From Branchiostoma floridae (Eukaryota > Chordata > Leptocardii > Amphioxiformes > Branchiostomatidae), in NCBI RefSeq assembly GCF_000003815.2, contig NC_049980.1, positions 32,214,767 through 32,278,766 of the forward strand: DNA of 64,000 nt, written 5' to 3'. The stretch's first letter is position 1. Each line of letters opens with the position of its first letter. Position numbers and translations under genes: made by a program. Shown one piece after another: positions 21,791-35,800 of this stretch. Under the pieces are notes generated by a model. The model had not been told where the DNA came from. It worked only from the letters and a program-made list of their open reading frames with translations, and ran no database searches.

Positions 21791-23155
21791 TGCTTACAAA
21801 AAAAGGTATTTGTTTTAGCCTTTATTTTTTTATAAATAGCTCAAATCAGTTTGCGCTCACACTACTGCGTACGAGGTCACGAGGAGCGAACTAAGTGTCG
21901 AAGAAAACATAACAAAGATACGGATTAACGTTACATAATCACAGTTCTAAAAACCCCATAAGCATGTAGTCCAGAGTAATACATAGATAGAGGCCAAATA
22001 AATCGATAGACATATATCCTTACACACGATGAGCTCCAGTACACAAATCATATGCGTGACTCATGTTGCAGAGTTTAAACACAAGTCACACTAGTATATG
22101 CGACCACGCCCATGTGTTTACATTCTGGGTATTGACTGTCTGGGTAGTGACTGTTATGTCTGTCTAGTTTATAGAGTCTAGTCTGTAGTGTATTGTGTAA
22201 TATGTTTACTTCATTATCTCCCCAAATCTGATAAGAGATACGTTGGGGTTTTGTTTGATTGCGATGCAGGCTTTAAAAGCTTGTACTTAGCCATAAAAGT
22301 ATGCGAAATACTCCCACACAAAGAATCCCTTTTACGACATCCTTCTTTCCACACAACCTGGCCGACCTCTTGGTGAGCTAGCTGCAGTGCGATGTAAAAT
22401 CACGTAGTATTGCCTTAAGGAGGGTGACAGACGGTCACCAAAACGTAGACTGGGTATCATCTCTTTGGTTGTGTACAGAGGACTTTGTTGTTCAGTGGTA
22501 CTATTCAAGGTAACTATAACAGTCTAACTAAGTATAGCCTATGAGAACAAGGCGAGAACACATTGGGCCATGATAGGCAGCGTGATGGCCTTGTCTGGAA
22601 CATGTTCAACAACTCAGGAGGCGTGCTAATCACTGCGTGTGGGCTGTACATTAGATATAATCATTACCTCATTTCCTATGGGTAATATTATGTTTTCATG
22701 GCCACTGGTTTTTGTTCACACAAATAGCATTGTACAGGGCAATGGTCTTTTTAGACCATTTTGCTGTAGAGTTTGCAGATGTATTCACGATAGAGTCGTC
22801 TGTAAGATGACCCCCACACCTCCACTGAACCAGAATAGATGGGACGACTACCTCAGGGCATGCAGTTTTTTGTTTTTTTTTTTCGAAAAAAGACATCCTA
22901 CGTCTAACAGAGCAAATGACAAGAAAACTTACAAAGCTTCGTTGATGCCTGTTTGAAAACCACGGAAATGCAAGCCTAGAACTTTTATAACAATAGACAT
23001 GGGCACGTCTGCTCTCTAAGCAGTTGTTGGATGGGAAGATTAAACTACTTGTTTCTCACCAAAAGAAAACATAATGGTCTAAAACAAAGCGTACATTGAA
23101 GAACGGCCTAAAATGGAAATCAGATCTCATACGTGGCAAAAAAATACAATGCTCT

Positions 23156-23402
23156 ACACTACTCTACTCCACTCAACTCTACTCTACTCCACTCTACTCT
23201 AGTCTTCCCCACTCCATTCTAATTAAGTCTACCCTTCTCTAATCTACTCTAATGTGCTTTACTCTACTGTACTCTATCTTATTCTACTCTGCTCTACTCT
23301 ATTCTACTCTACTCTGCTCTACTCTACTCTACTCTACTCTACTCTACTCTACTCTACTCTACTCTACTCTATTCCGCTCTACACTGCTCTACTCTGCTCT
23401 AC
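23156..23402 (+). repeat. CTACT pentanucleotide microsatellite
   Basis: About 245 bp of CTACT units, purest at 23320-23370 and more degenerate at the edges, ending directly before a PLE-type repeat. Confidence 0.9.
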
Positions 23403-23422
23403 CATGATATGCCAAAATACAG

Positions 23423-23520
23423 TTATTCAAGCAACTGGATATGATTTTGGAAACGGTCAGACGTTTCAGATGGCATCTATTATCTTTTGCCAGTGACACA
23501 TCTTCATCGACAGCTAGATG
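23423..23520 (-). repeat. PLE-type repeat with hammerhead-like segment, copy 1
   Basis: The minus strand reads a CTGGCAAAAG segment, an AGAT..ATCT stem, GAAACGTCTGACCGTTTCC and ATCATATCCAGTTGCTTG. Related copies are at 28572, 38278 and 51785. The last is next to a Penelope-like RT fragment. Confidence 0.55.
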
Positions 23521-23641
23521 AGATTTTTCAAGATGTCCAAATCCCAGTATTATGATAGTTATGCTGAGCATCTTGCCTGCGAGTGATGCTTTTTCTGGGT
23601 GACAACCTGGTGATCTACTTTCAATACTTTTTTTATCACAG

Positions 23642-26600
23642 GAGACATCTTACCGTTTCCAAGGCAACATGTTTCCACAGCCGTGCAGTATCTCGGTGGA
23701 GACAACGCCGTTCCTGAAGACTGGTAACCAAGGTTACCAGCCTGTGCGAGAGGAGCCGGTCAGCATTGAGGACAGTATAAGGAAGACCCTAACTATCAGT
23801 GATGAGGAACGGGTACGTCTACTTTGGCTTGTTCTCTAAGACTAAGATGTACAAGTCGGCGCGTTTTTTGTTGTGCTTTTGACTGTCTAAGAACAGGTAG
23901 ATTGTCTTGGATTCATACCTTGAAAATAGCTAGACTGCCTTATGGAGCAGCAACAGCTGCAGTTTGTATGAAGACAATGTGAGTAGTTTTGTTGACGAAG
24001 CTATATTCTCTCTCAGGCTGTGTTGTGTATTGACTCTGTTCACCTTGATCACGGACAAGAAGTGGGGGTTCTTAGAGAAGGCGTTTGTTCAACCACCATC
24101 AATCGCTTCCCTACTCTTAGCTTTCGCTTGCTCTCTTCTTTTCGTTGTCCTTCGTTCAATTGTATCACACTTAGACATATGACACACATGTTCCTTTCGT
24201 GTTTTTTGTCACCCAGGAACGACTTGAGCTGTTTGTGAAGGAGAGAGGGGACGGTAACATCACCTCATATGGGGAGATCTATTTCTCTGGATTTGGGAAC
24301 CTGACTCAAACCTCCCCCGTAAGTATGCTTAATTATACTTAATCAATCATGCAAATGAGGTTTTGCTGACCATTACAGGTGTTTATTGATTACTATGGAC
24401 GTGACTAGTATGTTAAGTGTACATAACTGCGAAAACACAAGCAGACGAAAAACAAATCCTCCCCGTGAATTAGTAGCCTCTGCCATTGACCCTGTGACCT
24501 GTAGTGTCTGTCAGCTGTCAGGCAAGGATGATTAATGACTAATTCTACCAACTATCAACTCTGTTCCTTGTCAATCCCGCAACTCTGACTTTCACTTCCT
24601 GTCAGTCCGTGTTGAGACCAGTCTAAAGTGAAAGAAAATAACTGTGGAAACACAAACAGACAGATAGAAGAACAGACACACTAAAACGGAGGTGAACATT
24701 CCCTACTTTCTGACGTAATTACTTACCGTATTCCCGCATCCCCAGTTCGTGAGGGTGAAGCCGGACATTGACCCCGCCGTCCTGTGGGAACTCATGACGG
24801 ACCACTGGCATCTCAAGAAACCCAGCCTCATCGTCTCCGTCGCAGGAGGGGCCAAGAAGTTTTTCCTTAAGGACAGGCTCAAGAACGTCTTCACAAGGAG
24901 TCTTATGAAAGCGTCGCAATCTACAGGTAATCTTAGAGCGGAGGTCTCAAAAGTTACGGTTTGTCCTCCTCCTTTGCCCGTGTTTCTCCTTTAAGCCTGT
25001 GGCCCTTATAGAACACTATCCCTTGACTGTACCGTACTTCGCACCTGGTTTTTGTAAAGGGTGGAAAGTAAAAGATTCCCATGCACATCTTTATAATCTT
25101 CAAGGCTTTCTAGACCGTGCTAACGTTCGCTGCGATACGTCTCATGATGATAATGCTTTGATGATGATAATTTGGTTCAAAATCATTTTTTTATACACTC
25201 CGTAGCCAAACGGTGAATTGCGGTGGAATTGCGTGGGGACTTTCACATGATCAGCAAAATCAATCGCATCGACAAGAACAGTGTTCTGGACCCGTCCTTA
25301 TTTTACAGTATCCCATGGGCTTCTATTTGAATCTTATGGGCTTCCATAGAAGAATGAGAACATTCTAGTACTGGATACGGACGTAGGAATTCATGTTGTT
25401 ACATTTTGTTTGCGTGAAGACAGCAAGTTTGCTGAACTTCTGGCGCACTTCACGTTGACATGTGTGTTTTCTCCTTCCTCCTCAGATGCCTGGCTTCTAA
25501 CAGGCGGAATGGACTCCGGCATCATGAAGTGCGTGGGAGAAGCAGTCAGGGACCAGGTCAGCAACTTCGCCACCTCCCCAGTCGCCATCGGCATCGCTAC
25601 CTGGGGGTCAGTAGACAACAGGCCAAGTTTACAGGTAAGGGAAATATTTAGGATTATCATATAGCCAGGCGCCGCGGACCAATCAGAAGACCACGTTCCA
25701 CGTTGGTTATGACGCCGTAACACATAGATTCCGGCCAGGCCGGTGTGTATCGCCCCTTTTGATTGGTCAGAAAGAATCGGCAACGGCTTCGCTCACTCGG
25801 TGGTTTTATTCGGTGGTTATAGCAAAGTCCCATGCGTTATGACACCATATACACCTCGGGGCGGGTCATTAACCCTTAATTAGTACATCACTTTCTCCCG
25901 AGCCAGCGCACCGACAGGAAAGACGTCTTCCCGGCCATCTACTCCTGCCAGAAACTGGAGTTTAAGAAGAACACGGCTCCTCTGGACCTGAACCACACCC
26001 ACTTTATCCTGGTGGACGACGGGACCGTGCAGGAGTTCAGCGAGGCTGACATTGAGCTGCGGACTCGGCTAGAGGAGTACATCAGCAGCACGATGACTCT
26101 GGGCGACATGAAAGGTACGGTACATGTATGTACACTAGGGATACACACTAGGGATGTATACCAGTAATGGGTACCGGTTGCATGACATGTGCAGGAGTCC
26201 TCCTAGAATACCCGTGCAAAACAGCAACTCTTTTGGGATGATGTCTGATGTTGTCGGCATCCTTCTGTCTGGAAAGACAGTGGCAGTAGGCAAACAGTCA
26301 CTTGCCGACGTGAGCTTGGCCTGGCCTGCACATGACTTGTTAAGGTGAGGGGGGTGCAATTCCTTCTCCACCCTCTCTTCTACTGACGCTCATAGTCTCA
26401 CATGTGCAGGTGCTGCCACGTATAAGACAGTCCCAGCAGATCCGGCTTTGTTGTTTCGAGTTTCCGTCTTCTAGGAGGACTCCTAGGACGTACAAATGTA
26501 CTAAGACCTTATTTCTGTAAACCACCAGGGTGTGTCTATGCGTATGGTGATTTTGTGTTACGGCCTGGGATTCATCCTACTCTACCTAAATATCGATTGC

Positions 26601-29600
26601 ATTCAAGTAGTTTTGATTTTATGACAATTCATAGTCCGCTGGCGCAGACGACTGTAGGGACTAGTATGCAAGGCAACCTTTCCGATCGGCCATTTTTGCA
26701 GGAACAGAGAATGTATTAACTGATACTATGGTTCCAGATGTGGGCGTCCCTGTGGTGGTGCTGGCAGTAGAGGGAGGCCCGCACACGCTGAAGAACGTGT
26801 CCGAGGCCGTGGCGAGGGAAATCCCTGTCGTCGCCGCCGAGGGGAGCGGACGGGCAGCCGACATCATCGCCTACGCGTACAAGAGGAGGAAACGGATCCG
26901 GTAAGGGGAGTTGCACATGTACATCCCGAGTAAAACCAAGAGTAGAGAAGAGTTTCTTTGGCCAGGTAGGAAACGGCTGGTTCCATTTTAGGCCGCTCTT
27001 CACTACTGTCTCAGGTAGGCTGTTCCACTAAGGAATTACTCTGTTACTCCTAGATGTTTTTCTCTTAAAACGCAGACAATGACCTCTGGTTCGTGTAGTG
27101 ACTTAGATTACATCAGTATTGGCTGTGACCTAGATAACCCCAGCATAACTGCACATGTGCCAACCAAGGCTTACATGCCAAGCAAGGCAGACCCCCAGAG
27201 ATATATAACCCAGAGTAGAAGCATATTAAAACTTAGAGTGTAGGAGACGGACGTGTTTATGTGTGCTCTCTGAGTCCTTTAGTATATATGTGTTGATCAA
27301 GTCCCCCTAAGACGTCTGTATACTAGAGTTGGTAAGTCCAGCAATCCGGAGTATTAAAGGTCTTCATTCATTCATTCAAAAAAAATAGTCTAGCCTACTG
27401 ATTAGCCTCGAGCTACTGATGAAGAGTAAATTTGACAAAATGCAGTTCAGGACATCTATAAGCCATATGCCTATGTGGTGTATGATATGCTGGTGGAGAA
27501 AACTATCAGATGATTTTTGTTATATTTTTATTATCTTTTATATATCTATTTTGTCTTATTTTTAATGAATTTATTTTTCCTCTGTCCTACAGGGAAAAGG
27601 GAAAGATAAGCAGAGACCTGTGGGACCGCATCTCCAAGGCGTTTGATGTTTTGATCGATGTGGAAACATACGCAAACATGATCCTCAAAATTGTCAAGAA
27701 GTGCTCCTTTGTAAGACTCATATCGACTTTTTATATCTTAAGAAGCTTGTATTGATACCGTGAACGTTTCAGGATTGAAGAAAGCTCTTAGTTCGTTGAG
27801 ACCGGTGTAACTGACCCTGAGAACAAAAGGTGCTGCCACAGCGTTGCAGTTTACAACAATACGACTTTGGGTTCGATACAGATCTTAGATGAAGAATAAG
27901 TCACTTGCTCTTAAGTTTCATCTCATATCCATCCCTCCGTTCTCGAGTTCAATAACTTTAAACATTTGAGTGTCTCCATCATTTAGATACCTGTATGATA
28001 TTGAATTTTACATCTCATTGCGTTGGAAAAGTAATCATTGTAAACGTGGGTCCTAACAATCACTGGAATTTAAATGCTATTACCCCAGGTGTCACTTTTC
28101 AAGCTCGAAGAAGGTGACGAATTGGACATGGACGATGCGTTATTGAGGGGTTTGTTGAAAGGTAATTATTGCATTAATGCTAATAGCATTCCATTTTGGA
28201 AAGATGTATGGCATGCTTCCCCTGCAAAGCTGAACACAATACTGTATGTATTTGTGAGAGTAGAGGTGACGCTAGAGATCGTATTCGGAGTTTATATCCA
28301 CAGAGATCGGGATCAGGGTCTTTATACCCCCCTCACATTAGGCGAAAATCGATCGGAAGGCGAGTCTGCGAGCTCTAAATTACGAGAAGGCATGACCCTG
28401 ATGCCGACAAAGAAATGGCAGAGTTCCCCCCCTTCCCGTCAGGGTCATGCCTCCTCGTAATTTAGAGCTCGCAGACTCGTCGTCCGATCGATTTTTGCCT
28501 AATGTGAGGGGGGTATTACCGGTTCAATCGGCGATTCTCCGCGTACAACCCGTGATTCTATAAGTACGCCAAAAAGCAACTATTCAAGCAACTGAATATG
28601 ATTTTGGAAACGGTCGGACGGTACGCGTAGCATCGACTGCCTTTCGTTAGTGACACTAAAGAAATCTGGTTGAATGGCAGGTTTTATACTCTACCTGTGA
28701 ATTGACATGCAAAGGAGATGAAGACAATTTTTGGATGGTCAATTTGCAAACAAAAGTCCCTGACGTTTTTATTCTGCCTGCAGCCGAGAAGTCAGATCCC
28801 GAGAACCAGCTGCAGCTGGCGCTAGCCTGGAACAGGAGCGATGTGGCCCGTCAGGAGATCTTCACGCCGAGGAGAAGGCCGAAATGGCTGGTAAGCTACC
28901 TCATTCTTCTTGACGACTGTCCTCCATCTGTATCAGATTGTTTTTAGCTGCTTTGAGCTGCAGATTGTTTTTAGCTGCTTTGAGCTGCCTTCGACCAACT
29001 GGTTTCTGATCTTCGTGGTGCAGCGTTAGTGCCTTGCCTTCACCTGTTTTGACTGGTCTCTTTTTCTTTTAAGGGCGCGGCACATAGGTCGTGCGATCGT
29101 CGTACGATTTTGATGCTATAGGATTTCCAAGCAGGCCGTGAGAGAACCAACCACCGACATGGATCCAAAACAGTATTTTGTGTACCAAGACAGTTGAACT
29201 TTGCATAAGACGTATGTTTTCTCCTCCAAAATTCTCAAAATTAGCGATCGCACGACGACCGCAAGACCTATATGACGACGCCCTAAGCTATTAATGGAAT
29301 ACATGCTTGTAAAGTGGTGCTGAATGGGTTGGTTGATTGCAATCTAAACCTTGTTGTCAAACACACGTACATGGAGACATTGTAGACCTTGTGTAGCTTA
29401 TGTTAGTCTCTAACAGACGTACTACTCTGCCTTCTGGGAGAATGACTGGCCAGGGCAATTTCACCGCGATAAGGCTTTTTGCCGTAAATGTGAGCCTGCG
29501 TACTCGCTTTCCTGGTCAATTACTTACCACATGCTATCCATCACCCATTAGGGAGATCTAGTAGAGTTGTGGCAAAGAGTTGACAAATATACTGTCGAAA

Positions 29601-32600
29601 GTTAATGAAGAATGAATGAAAGACATTTCTGTTGCACTTATGCTCTAACAAGCTAAGTACAGGTCGTAGCATAAGGCACAATTTTTATATAAAAATGGTA
29701 TCTTTCTACATCTACATAGACTAATAAATTTTAATAGTTGATGGAAACGTTATTCAAGATTGGTTGACATGTTTTGACAGTCGATTGATAAGGACACGTA
29801 CATGGAGAGCGCGCTTCTACAGGACCGGGTGGAGTTTGTGCAGCTGCTGTTGGACAACGGGGTGGAACTCCTGCAGTTCTTGACAGTGGAGAGGCTATAC
29901 AATCTGTATAACCAAGTAAATATCAGTCCTTTTCTATTCATAAACGCTGCTAAATGGGCCCAAACTATTTTTAAAAATGACACCAGTAGTATATAAGCAA
30001 AAGTCTGATTAATATTTTTCTGGAGGTGCAGGCAGTAGAAGATTGCTCCTCATTGGTATGCAAACGGTATCATCCTCATGAGTGTAATATCATTTTGAAA
30101 ATATTGATATTCCCATGACCTCATTACTACATTTTCATGTTGACGATATCGTTATAAATTGTATAGTTATAGTATAAGAAGGCGACCAAAACAGGCATAA
30201 AACATCAAGGGTGATCTGGATCCTTGCATGTGCTGGGGAATTTATGCAAACCCTAATTTGTCACTGCAGACCATCGAGAAGGGCGGGGCGGACGGCGTTG
30301 CCAGGTTACTGCGGAGGCTTGTCCGTCGTGAGAAGCAGAAGAAAAAGTGGGAACTGCTTGGAGACAGGGACAGGGGCGACAATCTGCTGCACATGGTCGC
30401 CAGGGTGATCTGTCATAAACTTCTAGGCCAGCAGATGGAAACAATGTACAAGTAAGTGCGTCACTGGTTACCGTTATCTGTTCTTGGTGACAAGATGGCG
30501 AGAATGTGCAAGTGGAATTCATACGTCCAAAAATACGTCCTCCCAAACGTTGCGCCTATTTCCCTCGCTGGACTTAGCCACAGGTCTTAGGCAGGTTGAT
30601 GAGACGGACCGGATGCTTTTACCAGTCCCAAGGGACTCTTCAAAATCATAAGAATGCCGTTCGGTCTCACGGGAGCTCCCTCTACTTTCCAGGATCCCCG
30701 ATGTAGTTTGGGCTTTGAAAAACACAATAAACAATTCTACAGGCCTATAAAAATAACTGAAAAAGCACTCTAACCCACCTCCAAATTTCAGGTCATTTGG
30801 CACCGAAATCAAACAGTTGAATCCATCTAACCGAAACGGCAGAAGAAGAAGAAGAAAGAGGAAACCAAACGTCACTAAAACAATGTATGTATATCTCTCC
30901 CTACGGTATAGGTATATGATGAATACTAACCCATTTCTGTGGTACAGGGGCAAGAGGTTCCTTGTCAGCCTTACCGGTTCTGTTCGATATCGTTTCCTGA
31001 GCGATACGTCAACCCAGAGCGACAACGGAAACAAGGTGGACTTCCCCTCTCCTGAGACGGATCTGTTCCTGTGGGCCGTCCTGACGAACAGGAGAGACAT
31101 GGCCAGACTGTTCTGGAGGATGGGATCTGATCATGTCGGTACGCACAGGAACAAATTATGCGCAATTTTACGAGGAGGGGTGTCAATTTCGTAAATAGGG
31201 ATTCTAGAATCGAGGTGTTTTCCCTAGAACTATCGAAGAGCGGACCATGTTACCACCAAGTACTGTAGTCCTCATTCTCATGAACAGCGTATATACTACA
31301 ATTAGATGTTGAAAGATTATGTGTAATACGTCTTTCAGCGCAATATAACCAGCTGTTGTCGCGACGCATGCATGCGAAGCTGGCGTGTTACGTACAATGG
31401 CAGTTATACTGGTTATAAAGATGGAGTTGCCCCTGTGAGACTTAGTGCTCCAGTAGATGAGAGGGTGGAGAAGGAATTGCACACCCCTCCTTCACCATAA
31501 AAAGTCATGTGCAGGTCATGCAAACAGGCAAAATGCCTGTCTGCCTCCTCATCTGTCAAATCGACAGAAGAATTTAAAAAAAATATAGAGATACAGATGC
31601 AGATACTCCTATTTCTCTGCGATAGACTAGATATATTTAGTTTTTTCGTAATATGTTCCTCTTTAGCTGCAGCGCTCTCAGCCAGTAAGATGATGATGTC
31701 TCTGGCCTCCGAGGCTAAGACAGAGGAACAACTGGTGCTGGTGCAGGACCTAATGGATCACGCAAAGTTAGTATGTCAGACATCTGAATAAAACCTTAAA
31801 ACTATTGAGCCATGGTTATGTTTCCCAGATCCAGTGTTAAATCTTGGACAGGTTATTGAGTGATGTCATCAATGTAAATATTTCAACCAGACAACAAAAA
31901 TGATGCCCTAGGCAGATGTTACTGGTTGGCAAGGTTTTGATAGGTTACGAGTCCTGAGTTTCCAGTTGGAAAAAGTCGCCCACGGAGTGCTGAATGATTG
32001 CTACTAGACTAACTGGATAGGTTATGTATGGATAGGTCATGGATAACTCATGGATAGTTTATGGATAGGTTATGATTGTTAACCAGGTGAGCGCAGAATG
32101 ACGTTTGCAGAGTGCCTGGGTGTCACTAGTCGGACAAGTTATTGATAGGTTGTTAGTAGGCTATTGACAGGTTAAGGATAGGTTATCATTGTTAACTAGG
32201 CAGCTGGAAACCGACGCCCGCGGGGTACTTGAGGGGTGTTACTAGACTAGTTGGACAGGTTACTGATAGTGTATTGACAGGTTAAGATTGTTAACCAGGC
32301 AGCTTGAGACAGACCCTTGCGGGGTGCTTGAGGAGTGTGTCGCTAGTTGGATGGTTAGTGATAGGTTATGATTGTTAACCAGGCAGATTGAGGCCGACGC
32401 GCGCGGAGTGCTGGAGGAGTGCCATAACTTGGACAGGTTAGTGAGAGGTTATGACCAGGTTATTGACAGGTTATGAACAAGTTATTGATAGGTTATGATT
32501 ATTAACCAGGCAGCTTGAGGCCGACGCGCGTGGTGTGCTGGAGGAGTGTCCTCAGTTTGATGAGTTAGTGATAAATTATCAGCAGGTTATTGACCAGGTT

Positions 32601-32841
32601 ATGATTGTTAACCAGGCAGCTGGAGGCCGACGCGCGCGGAGTGCTGGAGGAGTGCCACCGGAAGGACCGTAGCTTGACTCATGACCTCCTGGTGCGGCGG
32701 CAGGACAGGTGGGGTGACGTCACGGCCATGCGCATTGCCGCCAGCTCGCATCACATGACCTTCATGAGTCATGACGCCTGTCAGACCAAGATGAACCTCG
32801 TCTGGAAGGGCAGAATGGCGTCCTTCACGCCGTGGTGGAAG
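23642..32841 (+). CDS. TRPM cytosolic half: melastatin homology regions
   Basis: Fifteen exons, roughly residues 1-657. Landmarks in order: YGEIYFSGFGN; PSLIVSVAGGAKKF; WLLTGGMDSGIMKCVGEAV, the SLOG-like nucleotide-binding fold of TRPM channels; IGIATWGSV; HTHFILVDDGT; VVVLAVEGGPHTL; DLFLWAVLTNRRDMARLFW; then LTHDLLVRRQDRWGDVTAMR and KGRMASFTPWWK before the membrane part. The exon at 30792-30884 adds a poly-basic run (GRRRRRKRK). In TRPM2 this N-terminal region binds ADP-ribose. Whether this protein does cannot be told here. Confidence 0.9.
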
Positions 32842-35800
32842 GTGGGACGTAGTCATAGTATTCGCCAAGACACTTGATATGCTTTCATACTAGCCTTGAG
32901 CATTAGATGGTGGATGAACAAGTTAGATACTGTTTAGCCAAGGCAAGCCCCTCCTACAACAGAAAAGAAACTCAATCCAAGAGCTAATTAAGGAATCTTG
33001 TAGGATGCAGTGCACAGTGGGGAAAGATGAAGAAAGACTGAATGCAGCTACAAGACTGTAGATGCAAACGATGCAGAACACATTGGATGATGATGATATG
33101 AATGAGAGAACCGTTGTTTTTTTACAGAAATATATAATGCTATATTACAGTAGTAGTGGTAGACTATTTATAGTCACTTCGCCCACCCCCACCCCCTGCC
33201 TGTGGTTCTAAAAGCTGCGACTCTTAATTAATCATCTACTGACCTTTGTTCTTACAACAACAAAAACGGTCCTTCCGTTGGTTCATCAAACCTGTACGCA
33301 CAATATTTTGAGTCTGTCCTGCGACCATTGCAAGAGTAACTCCTTGTAAGCTGGCACGTAATCTACATACATTTCCATTTGTCGTTGAAGTAATGTCATT
33401 GAAGTAATCTGTACTACAGGTGGGGCTGTCCATGTTGTTCCTACCGGCCATCTACCTGATTACGTTTGTTGGCGATGATGACGATGATGAAAAACGCAAC
33501 AGTAGCTCTGCACCAGACCGGGACAGTTTTGACAGACCGCTCTGCAAAGTCAGTCCCACCTGCACCTGCAAGGAAAAAAAGGGTTGCATCGGGCTGCTCG
33601 AGGCCTTTTACTTCCAACAGACTGCACCGGTCACCAGGTTCATTTACAATGCGGTACGTGTCCAATTTTTCTGTAAAAATATAGACATGCGCGACTTAAC
33701 CACATCATTACTTTCTAAATACCAGTCTTGAAATCCTTCTACAGCTTCTTTCCAAGAAGTGCAAAATTACGGAATAACCCCCTTACGTCTCCAATTAAGC
33801 CCACAAGCCTTTGAAACCACCGGGCACTGTAATCTCAGCACAGTAACCTATATGGAATAACCGCCTAACCCCCTGTCATTGTGTAAATTGTCAGATCGTC
33901 TTGTTTATGTTAGTGGAGGTGTGCTTAAAGATTGACTTTTTGTAAGTATAACGCAATTCAGCCCACCAGTTGTAATGTTTTACAAAATAGAATCATTATT
34001 CATTTATCATACCTCCCATTCAGTGCCCAGAAGTGGTCTCTTGGCTTTTCACAAGACAATCCCGTTTATCCTTCAGGTGTTCCATGTGCTCTACCTGCTG
34101 ATGTTCAGCGTGTTCCTGCTGACGGATCTCCGGCCCGGTGTGGTCAGCCCCTGGGAGTGGTTCCTGTTAGTAGTGATGGGCAGTCTCATGATAGAGGAGC
34201 TCAGACAGGTGGGAACATCTGCTTAAATTTGGGACCGGAGGTTAAATGGAATGGAGAACGAACAAGGATTTTTACAGAAAAGTAGTTCAAATTGAGAGTT
34301 TTCCCTTTAGTGTGGTTTTCACCCATAGCATCATATCCAGATGAAAAGCGAGACTGTAAGAATAAGAACATTTAAACACGCCATATACAACCCTATGTAT
34401 TCTGAAGTACAGGTGTGCATAGTTATATTGTCCTTCCTGCAATTGTTAGATATTAGCAATTGTTCAACTACCCTGTATGTAGAAGGTGCCATGCATTGTA
34501 ATCGCATCAATCGTCGCGCATCAAAGCTCTGTTCTATTCTTTTAATAAGAATTGTAAATTACTCCAGCATACACGTTATGTGACGTGCTATGTGTTCCAG
34601 GTTGCTACAGTACTGGATTGAAAGAACAGTGAAGTGTATCATATACCCGTATTTTGTTCCAGGTTGCTACGGAGCACCCGCCCAACTGGTGGTACAAGAT
34701 ACGCGCCTGGTACAGGAGCAACTGGAACCGGATGGACTTAGTGCTGCTGCTGTCCTTCCTCTTCTCCTTCACCCTGCACGTCTCCATGGGCGAGAGCAGT
34801 TTCGAGGCGGCCCGGACCGTGTACTCCATCACCCTCATCCTGATGTTCTACCGACTGCTGCAGCTGTTTCACGTGCAGAAGGACGTGGGGCCCAAGATTG
34901 TCATGATAAAAGGAATGGTAGGCGTTGATTCCCTACTGATTGTCTAATCAACGTAACTGTGAATCATTGTTAAATGCTAAACTTTCTTCCAATACAAAAG
35001 TACACACGGATCAAATTTTCAACGACCATCTTCAGAATCAATACTGATGACCAATCACTTCAGAACGTAAACCCGTGAGAGTTGAGGACACGTGATCTTA
35101 TTAACACGTGATCTTCCGGATACCTGACGTCAGCAACTGATCATACGAGCCAGGAACTGTGAATCATTGATGAATAAATGTAATCTCAGATCTATCGGTG
35201 GCATGGCAGTGTTCTGAGGGCCAGCCAGTATCCAACAGGCTACCGGAGATCTACCTTCACTGAAAGAGGGGGGGGGGGAGAATTTGTGTTTCAAATGTAG
35301 TAGTGTTGAATACTGCATTGTCGCTGATAGATCTCCTTGGAGATTAGAGAAATCGGTGGCAATATCCCTGCCTGTTCTACGTCTTCCCTTTATCTAAAAG
35401 ACCTGGCTACCTTCAGCAACTTCATGTTTGCTCTCCTTTATTCTGCCCCTGCCCTGCAGTATTACAGGACCTTGCGATTTTCATGTTTGTCCTGCTGGTG
35501 TTCATCTTTGCTTACGGCGTACCATACAGTAATAGGAACTTTATAATGTCCATGTTCATATGACTGGTTCTTGTCCCTACAGCTACAGGACCTTGTGATC
35601 TTCATGTTTATCCTACTGGTGTTCATCTTTGCATACGGCGTGGCCAGGCTGTCCCTGATGTCGCCCAACAGCTCCCCGGGCTGGAACCTGTTCGTCGACG
35701 CGGTGCGAATCCCCTACTGGCAGATGTACGGGGACCTCTTCACGGACGACGACGGAAACGTTTCTGGTAAACATTAGTAGCTGTTGAATAAAGAGATTCC

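Larger units (their letters stand above)
18657..23641. other. Divergent intergenic region between the lectin and TRPM genes
   Basis: About 5 kb separating the two divergent coding starts. It contains a deleted mariner (19023-19600), a CAGTCAAACC hairpin element (21429-21593), a CTACT microsatellite, a PLE-type repeat (23423-23520) and two GC-richer islands (20600-20760, 21607-21790) that look like broken exons. No promoter motif could be recognised. Confidence 0.5.

Noticed and set aside
30519-31100. 193-codon minus-strand ORF
   Set aside because: It is antisense to two well-defined TRPM exons and has no domain signature.
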